Positions 15,781 through 24,967 of a stretch of 37,054 bases of DNA are shown in pieces. Below the pieces are notes generated by a model. The model worked only from the letters and a program-made list of their open reading frames with translations, searched no databases and was not told where the DNA came from. This DNA is from SIAJ01 sp036266155 (GTDB lineage: Bacteria; Planctomycetota; Planctomycetia; Gemmatales; Gemmataceae): the NCBI GenBank assembly GCA_036266155.1, contig DATANR010000165.1, positions 1 to 37,054 of the forward strand, read 5' to 3'. Positions within the stretch are counted from its first letter, which is position 1, and each line of letters starts with the position of its first letter. The translations under genes and the position numbers were made by a program.

Positions 15781-18700
15781 CTACGACTTCGGTACGGGAA
15801 GATCGACCCGCTGAATAAACCCCGGCTGCTGCATGATCACGGAGCGCCCGTTCGGCTCAACCGCCAGGCGCCACGCTCCTTCCGGGCCGCGAAACTCTTT
15901 CACTTGCTTGAATCCTTCGATCGCCCAGAGAATCAGGCGCCCGTCGCGCCCCGCGGTCACGAAGTGCGTGCCCTCGGGAAGAATGGCGACGGCCGCGATC
16001 GCCTCGCCGGGGCCGGCATCCGGGTAAACCGCTTTGGCAAAAAGTACATCTCCGGTTGCCGTATCCCACGCGGTTACTTTGCCGTTGCCCGCTCCCAGGA
16101 TGGCGATCTTGCCGTTCGGCGTCACCGCCAATCCTTGCGGCGATGCCGAGATTGCTTTCACATCTTCGAGCACGCGCGACTGACCGGTCCGCGGATGCCA
16201 AACAACGGTGACCGCATTGCCCCAACGGCCGACGCCGACCTTGCCGTCGGCCGAGAAGGCGAATTGGGTCAGCGGCTTGGTCCCCGCCGCTTTCGGCAGC
16301 GTTGCGAGTTGTGTTTCGCGTTTGACGTTCACGTCGGCCAGCCGGAGCTTGTCCGTCATGATTAAGATCGAAGACGCATCGCCGTTCGCGGCCAGAAGGC
16401 TTGGGGTCGCGGCGCTCGGCGCCAGGGAGAGAATGTCGAAGCGCTTCTCCAGTGTCTCCGGATTGCGGACGGAGATGAGCGAGCGCCGGCCGAGTGTCAG
16501 CAAGTATTCACCGGCGTGCACCAAGCCGGCCAGGGGAGATTCCTCGACTTCGATCTCGCCGACATATTGCAAGCGATCGGCCGAGTAGCGCAACAGTCTG
16601 CCGTTCTCGGTGGCGACGATCACCGCCTTGCCGTCGGGGGCATAGGCCAATCCGACTGGCGGCGACATGGGCGCATCGCGAACAAGCGCGATGTCGGGCC
16701 AGGGACTGGGACGCGGCGTCTTCGGCGGCAAGCGCGTCGCCGCGTCGGCATCGACTTTCCACACGTTCAGTCGGTCGTCGCGATCGGTGGTCAGAATCAA
16801 CCCGCGCGGCGGCACGACGAAGCCGCGGCCGGCAAGCGGGTCGGCGCCGTCACCCGTATTCAAGGCCTTGCCGGTTTCGATGTTCAACAACACCCGGTTC
16901 GGTGATGGGCCCAAAGCGACGACACTCGGCGACACGGCGGCGATCTCCGTGAACGGCCCGGCCTGATCGTGATCCACTTCTTGAATCAGCTTGCCGACGC
17001 GCGGGTCCCACACGCGAATGCGACCCTGCGGCCAGAGGCCGACGACTTGCTTACCGTCCGGCGTAAAGCACAGGGCGATCACGCCCACCGACGCTTCGAG
17101 CGGTCGGTCCGATTTGCCCGTTTCCGTATTCCACAGCTTGACGGGTTGTGAGTGGGCGGACACCGCAATGAGTGTTCCATCCGGGTTCGGGGCCGCGACG
17201 GTCAGGTCCTTCGGACGGCCCGATGGCCAGCCGGACACGGCTTTGCCAGTCATCGGGTCGAACAGCACATCGCCCGCGGTTTCGGTCGTTGCCAGCACCC
17301 AGGATTGCTCGGGCACGGCAACAATCTTCGAGATGCGTGCCGACTCCATCCCGCTGACGCCGGGAACGACAAACACCGGCCCGGCGTTCCCGCCTTGTGG
17401 ATCGTACATCCGCGTCGTGATGCCATCGGCTCCGGCCTGGCACACGACGATGGAATCGTCCGGTCCGAAACCCGCGGCGATGATGCCGGCGCCCGGAATC
17501 GCTAGCGGCTTCCCGCCCGTAAGCTTGTCGCCGGCATAGATGCGCACATGGGTCGACGTGGCGACGAGCACATGCTCGCCTTTGGCGTCATAAGCAAAGC
17601 GATTTGCGTCCGGCTGCAAGTGAATTGAGCTGACAAGTTGCAGACTGCCAACCAGAGGGCCGGTCTCCGCAGGCCCGCCCGGCCGCACCAGATCGGATAG
17701 GCGCGTCAGCACCACGCCCGTTTTCTCCGACGCGACGAGTGCATGGCGACCGTCGGCGGTTGTCGAAAACGATGTCACAGCTCCTGAGTCCGCTGGAAAG
17801 CCAAACAGCGCGTTCGTCCCATCGGGACCGAGGTAACCGATCTCGCCGGTTTGGCCACCGAAGAGCAGGGTCCCTTCACGAAGCGTCGAAAGAACCGCGA
17901 CACCCTGCCGCACGAGCGCCGGCCGATCCACGAGCGGCTTGCCGTCGGCGACGGCCCAGGCTTTGACTTCGCGGCCAACGCCGAGGGCCAGTGCTTGTTC
18001 GCCGTCCGCGGAAATTGCCACGGCGGACGCGGCGAGGCCGGGGCCAATCGGGCTCACCTTGCCGTCGTCCATCGACCAGAGTTCCACGCCGGCGTCGTTG
18101 ACCGCGATGGCGTGCGATCCATCGGGACTGAAGGCGAACTGGCTCGCTTGCAGCGCTTCGTGCCGGCGAACTTCGCTGCCATCACCCAGGGCCCATTCCA
18201 TGTAGCCGACCTTCTCGCCGCTCGCCGCGACACGCTCGCCGTCCGGCGTCATCACGAGTGCGTTGACAATGCCAGGGAACTTCTTCGTCCAAGCCGCCGC
18301 CCCCGTGAAGACGTCGATGCAGCGCACCGATTTGTCTTTACCGGCGATCACCACGAACTTGCTGTCGGGGCTCGCCGTCGCACGCACGAACTCGACGCTC
18401 GACTTCGGCAGCGGTCGAACTTGACCCGTTGCGAGTTCGAGGATCCCGATTTGTGCGTGTCCGACAAGGATCGCGTGCAGGCCATCGGGTTGCAACCATG
18501 CGCCGAGGGCCGCGGCATTACGCACAGGGTACGACCGGACGATCTTCGTACCGGGCAATGACGCATCGATGCCCGACGCGATGGCACGCACTTTCGGCGC
18601 TGGCGGTGCGCTCGGGAAACTGACCCACTTCGTATCGATCGCTCCCACGCGCTCCGCCGGCTGCGGTCCGCCCTTCGCCTCCACTGGCGGCGTCGGAGTC

Positions 18701-19881
18701 GTCGTCTCCGTCTTTTTGCCGTGCGAAAGCAAGATGCCGATCACCACGGCGACGGCCAGCACCGCGGCGCCACCGGCAATGGCGATCGGCAACTTCGATT
18801 GCTTACGGGCGCGGCGGCGCGACCATTCGCCGAAGTTGGTAAACTGGTTCGCTTCCTCCGGCACGACGTAAATCTGCGCGACTGGGAGCGCCTTGCGCGC
18901 CGCTCGCCGGGGCACGCCCAAAATGTCGGCGGCTTTTGCCAACAGAGAATCGCGGACCGGTACCGCCGTGTCGCCCGACAGAATCTCGTCGAGCCACGGC
19001 GTGTCGCCGAGCCGGCGCCGGCCGCACAGCACGAGCAGCGCGACGAGGTTGGTCACCGTCGGGTCGTCGATTTCCCAGAGCGCGCGAAAGACCTGCGATT
19101 TGGCCGGGTCGGCAAAGTCAATCTCGCGAAAGAGCAGGTTGTCGCCATTGTCGAAGCGATCCCAGAGCGGCTTGCCGGCAATGGCCAGGGCGCGCAAGGC
19201 ACAGCCGATCACGAGATGCGGATAGCGATCGACGTCGGCGGAGTAGACCCGATCACGCAGTCGTAGCGGATGCTGATAGTTCGGATGACCCGCCTCCCCC
19301 GACGGGTTGTTCGCCAGGGCCGGCACCCACATGCCGTCGTAGTCGATCAGTCGCAACTTCATCGTGTTGGCCGTTGCGCCTGGCACGAGCAACACGTTGC
19401 CATGTTGCAAGTCCGCATGCGCGATCTGCCCGTCGCGCAGCCGTTTGCATAGCCGGACCCACAAGCCGAGGATCGCCCGCAAATAATCCGGCCGGCCGAT
19501 GTTCTGCCGCACGAATTCGTTGAGCTGTAGACCTTCGACCCACTCCATCTTGAGGGCAGGATACCAATTGCCACGGACACGCACGCCCTCCGGCAAAAAC
19601 TGAAAGCCGACCGTGAAAGGCAGGCGGGCTTCGCGCAGGTGATCATCGATGATGCGATAGCGCTCGGCCAACTTGCCCGCGGGCCGAGTGAAGCATTTGA
19701 GCGCCCACATCCGCCCGTCGCCACCGCGAACTTGGTAGACGTCCGCAAAATTGCCCGAGCGCGGCAACGGCAAGCCGAGCGGGCCGGGGACGACCTCGCC
19801 GGTCTTCAGGTCCGCGTCGCCGAACGACGTCCGCGGGCTCTGAACGGCTTCGTTGTAATCCTGGGACAGGGGCCAACCCAT
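15781..19881 (-). CDS. Membrane-anchored protein kinase-like domain fused to WD40 beta-propeller region
   Basis: A 1366-residue protein. Residues 40-205 form a kinase-like fold: glycine-rich loop RSGNFADVYQV (41-51), K62 in ALKCF, catalytic loop AHADLQHGN (D157, N162) in place of HRD, and D180 in LIDYDGMW in place of DFG. GHPNYQHP stands near the activation segment. These variants mark the TerY-P-type kinase group. A single transmembrane helix lies at about 364-385. The remaining 960 residues are WD40-like repeats (FSPDGSHAIA, FTPDGKQVVG, YAPDGKAVIV), enough for two propellers, predicted outside the membrane. It is the last gene of the operon, 8 bases after the PP2C gene. It probably phosphorylates partners in response to something the propellers bind. 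Confidence 0.88.
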   Translation of the reverse strand: MGWPLSQDYNEAVQSPRTSFGDADLKTGEVVPGPLGLPLPRSGNFADVYQVRGGDGRMWALKCFTRPAGKLAERYRIIDDHLREARLPFTVGFQFLPEGVRVRGNWYPALKMEWVEGLQLNEFVRQNIGRPDYLRAILGLWVRLCKRLRDGQIAHADLQHGNVLLVPGATANTMKLRLIDYDGMWVPALANNPSGEAGHPNYQHPLRLRDRVYSADVDRYPHLVIGCALRALAIAGKPLWDRFDNGDNLLFREIDFADPAKSQVFRALWEIDDPTVTNLVALLVLCGRRRLGDTPWLDEILSGDTAVPVRDSLLAKAADILGVPRRAARKALPVAQIYVVPEEANQFTNFGEWSRRRARKQSKLPIAIAGGAAVLAVAVVIGILLSHGKKTETTTPTPPVEAKGGPQPAERVGAIDTKWVSFPSAPPAPKVRAIASGIDASLPGTKIVRSYPVRNAAALGAWLQPDGLHAILVGHAQIGILELATGQVRPLPKSSVEFVRATASPDSKFVVIAGKDKSVRCIDVFTGAAAWTKKFPGIVNALVMTPDGERVAASGEKVGYMEWALGDGSEVRRHEALQASQFAFSPDGSHAIAVNDAGVELWSMDDGKVSPIGPGLAASAVAISADGEQALALGVGREVKAWAVADGKPLVDRPALVRQGVAVLSTLREGTLLFGGQTGEIGYLGPDGTNALFGFPADSGAVTSFSTTADGRHALVASEKTGVVLTRLSDLVRPGGPAETGPLVGSLQLVSSIHLQPDANRFAYDAKGEHVLVATSTHVRIYAGDKLTGGKPLAIPGAGIIAAGFGPDDSIVVCQAGADGITTRMYDPQGGNAGPVFVVPGVSGMESARISKIVAVPEQSWVLATTETAGDVLFDPMTGKAVSGWPSGRPKDLTVAAPNPDGTLIAVSAHSQPVKLWNTETGKSDRPLEASVGVIALCFTPDGKQVVGLWPQGRIRVWDPRVGKLIQEVDHDQAGPFTEIAAVSPSVVALGPSPNRVLLNIETGKALNTGDGADPLAGRGFVVPPRGLILTTDRDDRLNVWKVDADAATRLPPKTPRPSPWPDIALVRDAPMSPPVGLAYAPDGKAVIVATENGRLLRYSADRLQYVGEIEVEESPLAGLVHAGEYLLTLGRRSLISVRNPETLEKRFDILSLAPSAATPSLLAANGDASSILIMTDKLRLADVNVKRETQLATLPKAAGTKPLTQFAFSADGKVGVGRWGNAVTVVWHPRTGQSRVLEDVKAISASPQGLAVTPNGKIAILGAGNGKVTAWDTATGDVLFAKAVYPDAGPGEAIAAVAILPEGTHFVTAGRDGRLILWAIEGFKQVKEFRGPEGAWRLAVEPNGRSVIMQQPGFIQRVDLPVPKS

Positions 19882-19889
19882 CGAGCCTC

Positions 19890-20618
19890 CTACTGCGGGG
19901 CTTCGTCCGCGTCGGGCACGAACTCCAACATCCCGAGCGCCACATCATCATTCTTCAGCTTGCCGCCCATTCGCTGGGCGGCCACCCACAGCGCAAAGTC
20001 ATCGTCCTCGTCCAGGCACAACAGTCCCGGGCCCGCGAACGCACGATCTTCGGCGGTGGTCAACAGACATTGTGCAAGTGCATCGGTCGTCAGCAGGAGC
20101 GCTTCGCCGGGACGGAGGAAGCCGCGCGCCGTTTTCCACGCGGGTGTGCCGCCCTTCGATCCAACGAGGGCTGGCGAGGTGTTGAAATCCGCTGGTCGAC
20201 CGAGCGGAAAGCTCGACAAACATGCTCCAGCGACCAGATGAAACAGGCAGGCATCGCCCACGGCAACGGCGCCCCACTCGATCGCGTCGTCGGTCATCCG
20301 CGTGGTCAGACCAAGAAAGGTTGCGTGGCCGCCCAGGGTGAACTTCTCTTCGGCGTACCAGCTCACGGCCTGGCCGGTGACCGCCTTGCTCCAGTCTTCG
20401 CGTGGCCGCGTTAGCCAATTCTTGACCGGCCCCGTGAACACAAAGGCATCGACCAGCAATCGAGCCCATTCGCCCGCGGCAAAGCTCTCTGAGGCGCCAT
20501 CCGCGACGGCAAACCGGCCCAGATCGACGTCGCCTGCGACCGCGTCCTCGCACTCCTCGGGCGTATGCCCGTCTTTCGGCACCAGAAACGATCGCCAGTG
20601 CAGGGGTGATGCATTCAT
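19890..20618 (-). CDS. PP2C-type protein phosphatase
   Basis: A 242-residue PP2C-fold phosphatase that removes phosphate from Ser/Thr using two metal ions. Key residues are present: D25 in ECEDAV, D40-G41 in VADGASES, a central GGHATFLGL and VAVGDACLF, D179 in LTTDAL, and D224/D225 in KNDDVAL. No membrane segment. The ATG at 20618 places the conserved motifs at the usual distance; an in-frame ATG at 20642 would add 8 residues. It sits between the VWA gene and the kinase gene. It is the likely opponent of that kinase, as in TerY-P triads where phosphatase, kinase and VWA genes travel together. Confidence 0.88.
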   Translation of the reverse strand: MNASPLHWRSFLVPKDGHTPEECEDAVAGDVDLGRFAVADGASESFAAGEWARLLVDAFVFTGPVKNWLTRPREDWSKAVTGQAVSWYAEEKFTLGGHATFLGLTTRMTDDAIEWGAVAVGDACLFHLVAGACLSSFPLGRPADFNTSPALVGSKGGTPAWKTARGFLRPGEALLLTTDALAQCLLTTAEDRAFAGPGLLCLDEDDDFALWVAAQRMGGKLKNDDVALGMLEFVPDADEAPQ

Positions 20619-20690
20619 TGCTTTCACTGCACACCACCCCATCCCCGGCGATTGAGAAACGAATGCAACGCAATGAAACCGAAGAAGGTC

Positions 20691-21536
20691 TTACCGAGGC
20701 GCGGCCACACGCGTGCCGATGTCGAGGAAACGAATCACCGCGACCAGGTCGGCGTTAAAGACAAAACCTCGTGCCGGGCCGGCGATCGAAAACCCTTCAT
20801 CGCGGGCAGCGCCCATCAGTTTCGGCGGCAAAATGCTCGACATGCGGAACAGCAACTTCGCATATTTGTCGGCAAGCATATTCTCGTCGCTCGGGAAACA
20901 GACTGGCGGCGCCGGCGAACTGGATAAATGCGCGTTGAACATCAAGACGTTGCCGTCGGTGCTCTTCAGTGCCTTCAAAGCGACCGCGGCATCGAGCGGG
21001 TTCGCATCGGTTGGCTTACCGTCGGTCAGGTTGATTACCAACGGGGGAAAGCAATCGGGATAGGTCGCGATGAAGTCCGTCAAGACTTCTTTCGCAAGGG
21101 TCAGCGCTCCGTTCATCGCCGTCTTGCCGCCGGCCGTTGGCTCGAACCAGACCGGGAAGCGGAATGCTTGCTCGACGAGACCACCGGCCCCGTCGTCGAC
21201 CATGCGCTTGCGTTGTTCGAGCCGCAGAGGGTTGTTTGCAACCACGCTGATTGGGGCGAGCGGCTGCTGAGCGTCGGTTCCCGCGAGCTTGGGCGCCACC
21301 TCCGATCCGTAGCCGATCACGCCCACATGGAAATAATCGCGAACGCCGTCGGCCTTGGCGCATTTGAGCACCAGGTTTTGCAGCAGGCGGTTGATCGCGT
21401 CCGCCACGCCCTCTGATTTCTTCTTCCCTTCCTCGCCGCCGAAGGGCCCGTCCATGGATTTCGACTGATCCACCAGGAACAGCAGGCAGGTAGGATTGGT
21501 ACGGCTGATCTCGGCGGAAAAGGCCATGACGCTCAC
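20691..21536 (-). CDS. VWA domain protein, TerY-like
   Basis: A 281-residue protein made of a von Willebrand factor A domain with an intact MIDAS metal site: D23-x-S25-x-S27 in DQSKSMDG, T139 in GGKTAMNGAL and D172 in NLTDGKP. Such soluble VWA proteins (TerY-like) serve as metal-dependent adaptors. The GTG at 21536 overlaps the stop of the upstream gene in a GTGA (4 bases), showing tight coupling; an ATG at 21527 is an alternative. The PP2C gene follows 72 bases later. Residues 240-275 include a short hydrophobic C-terminal stretch, but no clear membrane helix. Confidence 0.9.
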   Translation of the reverse strand: MSVMAFSAEISRTNPTCLLFLVDQSKSMDGPFGGEEGKKKSEGVADAINRLLQNLVLKCAKADGVRDYFHVGVIGYGSEVAPKLAGTDAQQPLAPISVVANNPLRLEQRKRMVDDGAGGLVEQAFRFPVWFEPTAGGKTAMNGALTLAKEVLTDFIATYPDCFPPLVINLTDGKPTDANPLDAAVALKALKSTDGNVLMFNAHLSSSPAPPVCFPSDENMLADKYAKLLFRMSSILPPKLMGAARDEGFSIAGPARGFVFNADLVAVIRFLDIGTRVAAPR

Positions 21537-24500
21537 TCAGGGGTTGGCGGCGAGAGCGACGTTGGCCCTCGCGCGATCGCACTCGTCAGAATGGCGCCTT
21601 CGGGTCGGCTCGGCGTGCCGGTCAGGCGGACTGTGATCGGCACTGGCCCGCGTGCTGCCGCGGGAAGTTCAACGGTCCGTGTCGCCGGCTGCCCGTCGTC
21701 GCTGACGGCGGTCAGTGTTACGGTATCGTCCTTACGCTCAATCGCAATGCGAAACGTCTTGCCCGTGCCCGCGAACGCAACTTCCTGGCCCGGCAAGTTC
21801 AAACGTACTTCTCGTCCGTCAGGCACGAAATTCAAGCTGAGTCGTCCCCCCGGCGCGACACCGAACAACGAACGCAGTGACGGCGTGCCCGGGCCGAGCA
21901 CGACGCCCTCCGGTTTGACAACAGCTCCGTTGTCGAGAACCCACTCGGTCCGAATGACGTCAGCGCCCACCGTGTTGTACGCTCGGCGAATGATAACCGG
22001 CGTGAACAGCGGCAAGGTCGCCGGGTCCTTGCCCGGCACGTCGAGCCGGTTCACGTCATCCAGTCGAGCCCGCGCCTTGACCGCATCGGTCACTTCGAGC
22101 TTGGCCTTGGTCTCGCGCTCAAACCAGACGCGTGCTCGGCCCAAGTAAGCACGCCGCGCCCGATGATCACGCGTTTCGTTGGCGAACACGTACCACATTT
22201 CACCGAGTCGGTGCTGCGTCTTGGGATCGGTGGGGTTGGACAGATCGAGCTTGGCGGCTTCGCTGAAGCGCTGGTCCGAACACTTCGCGAGGTGAGGCAA
22301 AGCGTTGACCCAATCCTGACGCGCCTGACAGAGATACAGACCCACCGTTTGATTTGCTTTCTGATCGTCGGGCGCGTTCTTCAGCAGGTCAATGGCTCGT
22401 CCGACCAGCTTGCGTTCGTTGGCCGTTGCCGTCGAACGTTGACGAATCGCCGTGAGCCGTGCGGTGATGTCCGGCGGCAGCCCGGCGGATTCGGGAAGGC
22501 GCGACAAGATCTTGCCGACCAGCTCCGAGCGCGCATCCATCTCAGCCCGTTCCGCGGCAACCAATCCCGCGGCGGCAATCACGGCCGGATCGGCATCCGG
22601 CGGCATCGCGGCCAGTGTGGCGGCCTTTTCCGCCAGTTCGTCGTGATCGAACCAGAGGGTCAGATCTTCAACAGCGCGGAATGCCGTAGGCGCATCCGCA
22701 ACCTTGATGGCCAGAGACCGGGCTTCTTGCAACAGACCATAGCGCAAAGGATTGCTGACTCGCGCGCTCGCCGCCCGTCGCCGCAGGTTGTCGGCCAGCA
22801 CCGAAACATCGTCCGGCCGATTGTACGTGTACTCCTTCGCCAGCTCCGTGCGCACGGCAGCGATCGCCGTCGCGACCGCCTCCGCATCTGGAATCGCCAG
22901 CGGCTCGGCTGGCGGCTTGGCCAGCGGAGCGGCGACAACTTCGCCGCGCACGCGCGGCAGCGGGAACAAATGGATCGCACCGGTCGAAGTGCCGGCGAGC
23001 ACAAAGCGTTCGCCCGGATCGACGGCCACGCAAGTGCCTTTGCCATTGAGAGTCTGGGTCCACCGTACTGGTTGGCCCGTGTCGGCATTCCAGAGTCGGG
23101 CCGTGCCATCGACGCCGACGGTCACAAGCTGCCGACCACCCGGAAACCACGCGATACCCGTCACTGGCCCGACGTGCCCGACGAGGCGACAAACCTCTTT
23201 TCGTTCATTCAAATCGTAAACGGCCGCGTTGCCATCGACCCCGCCGGTGGCGGCCCGTGTTCCATCCGGCGCGAACACGGCAGCAATCGCTCCACCTGGG
23301 TGCGGGTTCCATTCGTGCGGTTGCGTCCGCGTGCTGGTGTCCCAATAAGAGACCGCGCCATCTTGAACCGACGCAAGCGCCTTCTTGCCATCGGCGGAAA
23401 GATCGACCGCCGTCACAGGCCCGCGGGCCGCCGCCGGCCATTCGTCGAATCGACCGGCGTCTGCATCCCAGAGCCGAAGGTATCCGTCGGTCAGGCCGGT
23501 CAGGACACGGCGACCATCGGCGCTTGCGGAAAAGACCGTCACGCCCCCGCGTGGGCTATCGAGGCCACGCGGGGCGCCGGCCTTGGTTGGATCGATGAGT
23601 CCAACTGTAAAGCCATCAGCCGCAATGAGACGGGCGTCCGAGTTCGCCCACGCGATGCCTATCGCGGGGCTCGTGAATGAGTGCCGAATCTGGCCGACAT
23701 CCTTCAACACCGACCAGAGTCGAACCGTGCGATCGGTCCCGGCCGTGGCAAAACGAGAGCCCGATCGTTCGATCGCAACCGCATTGACCGCACCTGCATG
23801 ACCCGTGAAAACCCTCGGACGAAGCTGGTCGGCGAAGTCCTTGGGCAGTGGTGCAGTCGGCACGACCGGCTCTTCGACCCGGTTCGGTCCCGGCTCCTGC
23901 ACCGAAGGAGGCTTGACATCGTTCTTAACAATCTCGGGCTGGGGCTCCGGCTTCGGAGTCGAAGTCCCAGGCTTGCGGCCGAAGAAGTAATAAGCGCCGC
24001 CGCCAATCATTCCGACGACGAACAAGCTGACGAGAGCGACCGCGACCATCGACGACTGCCGCCGCCGTGGGCGCGGCATCAGCATTGGATCGGGTAGCGC
24101 ATGTTTGTGCGATGCGACCGGCGGCCGAGCCGGCAGTGTGGCGATCGGCAGCGTGGCCGTTGCCGAGTGAACGAGCGTGGCCGCCGCGGGCGCTGGTGGA
24201 GGTGGTGGTGCCGCATCCTCCGGCAACGGCTGCTTCCACCATTGATTGGCAGGCGCGGCCGTCGGTTCCGGAACAGATTGCCACCACGGCGCTGCACCCT
24301 GGGGAGCGCTTTCCGCCGGAGCCTCTTCAAAGGCCGAGATTTCGGGAGCGGCCTGGCTCGCGGCTGCGGTTTGCCGCGGCGCCTCATCGGCGGTCGTAGC
24401 GGGAACAATGGCGTCGTACTGGGCCCGGCGATCGGCGTCGAGAAGGGTGTCGCGGGCCTCTTCGAGTTCGGTCCAGAGTTGTTCCGCCAAAAGGGCGTCC

Positions 24501-24658
24501 GGGCCTGTCACATGGGGCATCAGGCGTCGCAATTGCCGATCGGCGGCCGTGCGAATGGTGGCGGCATCGGCGACCGACGGATCGAGCCCGAGCAACTGGT
24601 AGTGATTGGGCGGCCTCAGAGCCGGCGATATGCCGAGCCAGTCGTACGGATCGACCAC
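21533..24658 (-). CDS. J-like domain / TM / WD40 protein heading the VWA-PP2C-kinase operon
   Basis: A 1041-residue protein. Residues 1-85 match the planctomycete J-like domain (DPYDWLGI, PPNHYQLLGL, then AADRQLRRLM and EEARDTLLDADRRAQYD). The HPD triad needed to stimulate Hsp70 is missing. A Pro/Ala/Trp-rich linker leads to one transmembrane helix (about 204-226). About seven WD40 blades follow (roughly 284-560; GHAGAVNAVAI, DRTVRLW, DGTARLWNA), then a helical, TPR-like stretch (about 600-840) and a C-terminal beta region. The GTG at 24658 was preferred because GGAG lies 7 bases upstream and the J-like domain begins there; the frame is open to 25036. Its layout parallels the kinase/TM/WD40 protein of the same operon. 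Confidence 0.85.
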   Translation of the reverse strand: MVDPYDWLGISPALRPPNHYQLLGLDPSVADAATIRTAADRQLRRLMPHVTGPDALLAEQLWTELEEARDTLLDADRRAQYDAIVPATTADEAPRQTAAASQAAPEISAFEEAPAESAPQGAAPWWQSVPEPTAAPANQWWKQPLPEDAAPPPPPAPAAATLVHSATATLPIATLPARPPVASHKHALPDPMLMPRPRRRQSSMVAVALVSLFVVGMIGGGAYYFFGRKPGTSTPKPEPQPEIVKNDVKPPSVQEPGPNRVEEPVVPTAPLPKDFADQLRPRVFTGHAGAVNAVAIERSGSRFATAGTDRTVRLWSVLKDVGQIRHSFTSPAIGIAWANSDARLIAADGFTVGLIDPTKAGAPRGLDSPRGGVTVFSASADGRRVLTGLTDGYLRLWDADAGRFDEWPAAARGPVTAVDLSADGKKALASVQDGAVSYWDTSTRTQPHEWNPHPGGAIAAVFAPDGTRAATGGVDGNAAVYDLNERKEVCRLVGHVGPVTGIAWFPGGRQLVTVGVDGTARLWNADTGQPVRWTQTLNGKGTCVAVDPGERFVLAGTSTGAIHLFPLPRVRGEVVAAPLAKPPAEPLAIPDAEAVATAIAAVRTELAKEYTYNRPDDVSVLADNLRRRAASARVSNPLRYGLLQEARSLAIKVADAPTAFRAVEDLTLWFDHDELAEKAATLAAMPPDADPAVIAAAGLVAAERAEMDARSELVGKILSRLPESAGLPPDITARLTAIRQRSTATANERKLVGRAIDLLKNAPDDQKANQTVGLYLCQARQDWVNALPHLAKCSDQRFSEAAKLDLSNPTDPKTQHRLGEMWYVFANETRDHRARRAYLGRARVWFERETKAKLEVTDAVKARARLDDVNRLDVPGKDPATLPLFTPVIIRRAYNTVGADVIRTEWVLDNGAVVKPEGVVLGPGTPSLRSLFGVAPGGRLSLNFVPDGREVRLNLPGQEVAFAGTGKTFRIAIERKDDTVTLTAVSDDGQPATRTVELPAAARGPVPITVRLTGTPSRPEGAILTSAIARGPTSLSPPTPE

Positions 24659-24967
24659 GGCGGGACTCCGACCACGGAAAGGCTTGGCAATGACGCTGCG
24701 CTTGATCGTACGCCGCCCAGCTTGAGCCTGCAAGTTCGACGGAGTTCCGGGCAGTGCGGTTCCCGGTTTTGCGCTGCCGCTAGCCGTTCCCACGATCACG
24801 GCTTGCCTTCCAGTCGGCAATAGGCCCACAAGTCGCGAGTCAGACCTCAAAATCGTGGCCACATCCTGAGTTTCACAGTACCGGTCCTTTCCGTTTCGGA
24901 TGCTTGGCACCCCCTTTGCCGCTTGAGAGATTGCTCCCAATGGCAGCTCAACAGAAGCGCGGGTTTC
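24659..24967. other. Divergent control region between J/WD40 operon and receiver gene
   Basis: This 309-base gap separates the start of the minus-strand four-gene operon from the plus-strand receiver gene. It contains a near-consensus sigma-54 promoter facing the receiver gene (24904-24920). I found no clear promoter facing the operon. The open minus-strand frame through the gap, which extends the J/WD40 frame to 25036, lacks a ribosome site and known domain, so I left it uncalled. Confidence 0.5.
24904..24920 (+). promoter_or_regulatory. Sigma-54 promoter upstream of the receiver gene
   Basis: TTGGCACCCCCTTTGCC matches the sigma-54 consensus (TTGGCACG-N4-TTGCA) at the invariant GG and GC with the required 12-base step: GG at 24906-24907 and GC at 24918-24919. 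The predicted start is near 24931, leaving a leader of about 37 bases before the ATG at 24968. Activation would need an enhancer-binding ATPase encoded elsewhere. Confidence 0.72.

Noticed and set aside
22163..23680. Plus-strand open frame of 505 codons
   Set aside because: It is antisense to the WD40 region of the J/WD40 gene, is Arg/Gly/His-rich and shows no domain.
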